Positions 34,843 to 36,626 of a stretch of DNA of 36,626 nt are shown piece after piece. The stretch is from NCBI RefSeq assembly GCF_004681975.1, contig NZ_SMLK01000013.1:1-36626 (forward strand), read 5' to 3'. Source of the DNA: Ramlibacter humi. GTDB taxonomy: Bacteria; Pseudomonadota; Gammaproteobacteria; Burkholderiales; Burkholderiaceae_C. The position numbers and the translations under genes were made by a program. A model generated the notes under the pieces. That model was not told where the DNA came from. It did no database searches and saw nothing but the letters and a program-made list of their open reading frames with translations. Numbering within the stretch: the stretch's first letter is position 1; each line of letters opens with the position of its first letter.

Positions 34843-36084
34843 ATGCCCGTGCTGCCGGGTAAGCTCGCGGGCCAGGTGAACGCCCCCGCCCCGCCTTCCG
34901 CCAACACTTTCAGCGTACTGCTGGTCACCCTGTCCATCCAGGCGCTGGTGTCCATGGGCGTGCTGGCGGTCCCCGCCATGGGGCCCGCGATGGCGCAGGC
35001 GATGGGCGTTTCGCCGGCGCTGCTCGGCGCGTACATCGGCCTGGTGTACGTGGGCGCGATGGTCGCCAGCCTGATGTCGGCGCCGCTGGTCTTGCGCTAT
35101 GGCGCGCTGCGCACCAGCCAGCTGGCGCTGCTGGGCTGCGCGGTCGGGCTGGCGTTGCCCGCGCTGTGGCCTTCGCTACCCGCCGCCGTGATCGGCGCGC
35201 TGCTCACTGGCCTGGGCTACGGGCCCGTGACGCCGGCGAGTTCGCACCTGCTGGCGCGCAGCACCCCGCCCGAACGCGCGTCGCTCGTGTTCTCCGTGAA
35301 GCAGACCGGCGTGCCGCTGGGCGGCGTGATGGCCGGCGCCATCGTGCCGCCCATCGTGCAGGCGGCGGGCGCGCAGGTGGCGCTGCTGTCCGTGGTGGCC
35401 GCCTGCATCGTGTGCATGTTCGCCGCGCAGCCTTTCCGCGCCGCGCTGGACGAGGACCGCGACCCCGCGCGCCCGCTGCGCATGGGCAGCTTCATGGGCG
35501 GGCTGAAGCTGGTGGGCAGCGAGCCCGCGCTGAAGCAACTGGCGACCATGTCCTTCGTGTTCTCCATCGCGCAGATGTGCCTGTCGACTTACCTGGTCAC
35601 CTATCTGCATGGCTCGCTGGGCTACACGCTGGTGGCCGCGGGCGGGCTGCTGTCGGCGTCGCAGGCCGGTGGCGTGGTGGGCCGCATCGCGTGGGGCTGG
35701 ATGGCCGACCGCTGGCTGGACCCGTACCGCATGCTTGCCATCCTCGCGGCTGCAATGGCCGTGTGCGCCGGCGGCGCTGCGCTGATGCAGGCGGACACGC
35801 CGGCGACGCTCGTGCTGGTGCTGCTGGTGGCTTTCGGCGCTTCGGCCATCGGCTGGAACGGCGTGTACCTGGCCGAGGTGGCGCGCCGCTCGCCGCCCGG
35901 CATGGCCGGCGTCGCCACCAGCGGCACGCTGGCGTTCACCTTCTTCGGCGTGGTCGTGGGCCCACCGCTGTTCGGCGCGCTGTCGAACGTGGCGGGCAGC
36001 TACCGCGCGGGGTATGCGGCGGTCGCGGTACCCACGGCCGTCTGCGCTCTGGTGCTCTGGCGCCTGGGCCGCCGAGCCAGGTGA
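34843..36084 (+). CDS. MFS transporter
   Basis: A 413-aa major facilitator with about twelve membrane helices. The A-like loop GALRTSQLALLG, the TGLGYGPVTPASSHLLA helix with two conserved Pro, and KQTGVPLGGVMAG are characteristic of this CynX/organic-acid-like group. The mid-protein cytoplasmic loop is FRAALDEDRDPARPLRMGS. Substrate unknown, but it is divergent (25 bases between starts) from a racemase-dehydrogenase pair and likely imports or exports the acid they handle. Start uncertain: ATG at 34843 has no ribosome site, and GTG at 34876 would give 402 aa. Confidence 0.87.
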   Translation: MPVLPGKLAGQVNAPAPPSANTFSVLLVTLSIQALVSMGVLAVPAMGPAMAQAMGVSPALLGAYIGLVYVGAMVASLMSAPLVLRYGALRTSQLALLGCAVGLALPALWPSLPAAVIGALLTGLGYGPVTPASSHLLARSTPPERASLVFSVKQTGVPLGGVMAGAIVPPIVQAAGAQVALLSVVAACIVCMFAAQPFRAALDEDRDPARPLRMGSFMGGLKLVGSEPALKQLATMSFVFSIAQMCLSTYLVTYLHGSLGYTLVAAGGLLSASQAGGVVGRIAWGWMADRWLDPYRMLAILAAAMAVCAGGAALMQADTPATLVLVLLVAFGASAIGWNGVYLAEVARRSPPGMAGVATSGTLAFTFFGVVVGPPLFGALSNVAGSYRAGYAAVAVPTAVCALVLWRLGRRAR

Positions 36085-36107
36085 GCGGGTATCCTCTCGC
36101 CCCCACC

Positions 36108-36419
36108 ATGGACGATTCCAACCAGATCGAAGTCCCGCCGTCTTTCCTGGCGTTGTATTCCACGCCGTCCGGCACGCGGTTGATACAGCCGATGGCGTTC
36201 GTGCGCGAGCGGTATGAGCTGTGCGAGGACCTGGCGCAGATGCTGGTGGATCAGGCGTCGACGGCGCAGTTCAAGAGCGGGGCGCCGGAGGTTGAAGTGC
36301 TTCGCGCGATGAGGGAAGGGCTGCGCGCGGAAGGATCCGCGGTGGAGCCGCCCGAAGCGAATTGGGTGGTGCTGCGGCTGGCGGAGTTGCTGCAGTGGGA
36401 GGGTCCGGAGGGGGATTGA
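36108..36419 (+). CDS. Conserved small soluble protein, unknown function
   Basis: A 103-aa acidic protein, 23 bases after the MFS stop. Sequence features: VPPSFLALYSTPSGTRLIQP start, a helical RERYELCEDLAQMLVDQA, and the end NWVVLRLAELLQWEG. No signal, membrane helix or catalytic motif. From memory, similar short proteins are common in Comamonadaceae under vague names such as ATPase with chaperone activity; nothing in this sequence supports an ATPase. The ATG at 36108 begins at a natural protein start. The ribosome site is weak. Confidence 0.75.
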   Translation: MDDSNQIEVPPSFLALYSTPSGTRLIQPMAFVRERYELCEDLAQMLVDQASTAQFKSGAPEVEVLRAMREGLRAEGSAVEPPEANWVVLRLAELLQWEGPEGD

Positions 36420-36559
36420 AACTCCGCGTGTTGGTGCTTGATTCGCCCCCGGGCCACCAGTCATCCAGCGCTCATCGACGAGGTCGGGTTCTGCGGCGCT
36501 TCTACAAATCGGATCGGATTTCTACTGTTCCCCGAGAATGTCCGCTTTCGGCGGCGGAT

Positions 36560-36626
36560 TCAACCGATCGACGCAACACATTCGTCGAACATCTCAGCTG
36601 GCGTCCTGAAGCCCAGAGTCTTCCTC
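36560..36626 (-). mobile_element. C-terminal end of an IS30-type transposase, cut by the window edge
   Basis: The minus strand from the window end reads RKTLGFRTPAEMFDECVASI-G-stop with stop at 36560-36562. KTLGxxTPAExF is the C-terminal signature of IS30-family transposases. The rest of the gene lies to the right. No inverted-repeat end can be fixed, but it should lie within 36420-36559, which otherwise holds no gene. The lower GC of 36480-36626 compared with the rest fits an inserted element. Confidence 0.8.

Overview
The window is a gene-dense, very GC-rich stretch of bacterial chromosome. Gene content (orphan Bug/TctC receptor, Liv-type ABC operon with an acyl-CoA ligase, leucine/isovalerate degradation cluster, RmuC, HdeD, KatG) and strong GC3 bias point to a betaproteobacterium of the order Burkholderiales, most likely Comamonadaceae (Ramlibacter/Variovorax-like). 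That placement is inference; no rRNA gene is present to prove it. I see no tRNA, rRNA, CRISPR array, prophage or plasmid functions.

Region 1 (200-7836): a minus-strand leucine/isovalerate catabolic cluster, read as methylcrotonyl-CoA carboxylase carboxyltransferase subunit, isovaleryl-type acyl-CoA dehydrogenase, methylglutaconyl-CoA hydratase, a DUF4126 membrane protein and the biotin-carrying methylcrotonyl-CoA carboxylase subunit. An AraC-family regulator is divergent from it. HMG-CoA lyase, the last enzyme of the route, is not in the window. Region 2 (7833-14622): a GT2 glycosyltransferase, a glycine-zipper membrane protein, an orphan three-PAS histidine kinase, RmuC, a decayed or start-less short frame, and an HdeD-like membrane protein with a clear sigma-70-type promoter.

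Region 3 (14730-21310): a minus-strand operon reading acyl-CoA ligase, livG, livF, livH, livM and a Tat-type periplasmic binding protein, closed by an intrinsic terminator. The leading CoA ligase suggests that the imported substrate is a carboxylic acid that is then activated. A 126-bp inverted repeat separates this operon from a divergent IlvD/Edd-family sugar-acid dehydratase (21564-23294).

Region 4 (23392-31898): a Gln-rich helical small protein, 6-phosphogluconate dehydrogenase, a 77-aa Cys-pair protein, a BatA-like VWA membrane protein, a secreted alpha/beta hydrolase, an orphan polar amino acid-type binding protein, catalase-peroxidase KatG, and a DUF1428-VOC pair. Region 5 (31958-36626): Bug/TctC receptor, Ldh-type 2-hydroxyacid dehydrogenase, Asp/Glu-racemase-family protein and a divergent MFS carrier, which look like one organic-acid module. 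A conserved small protein and the C-terminal end of an IS30-type transposase cut by the window edge follow.

A family of bipartite palindromic intergenic repeats (about 85-92 bp, REP/BIME-like) occurs at least three more times besides the copy inside the liv operon, plus partial copies. I did not find a clear, self-contained novel system. The best leads are the DUF4126 protein coupled to leucine catabolism, the ligase-led liv operon, the large inverted repeat at 21393-21518, and the racemase/dehydrogenase/carrier module.
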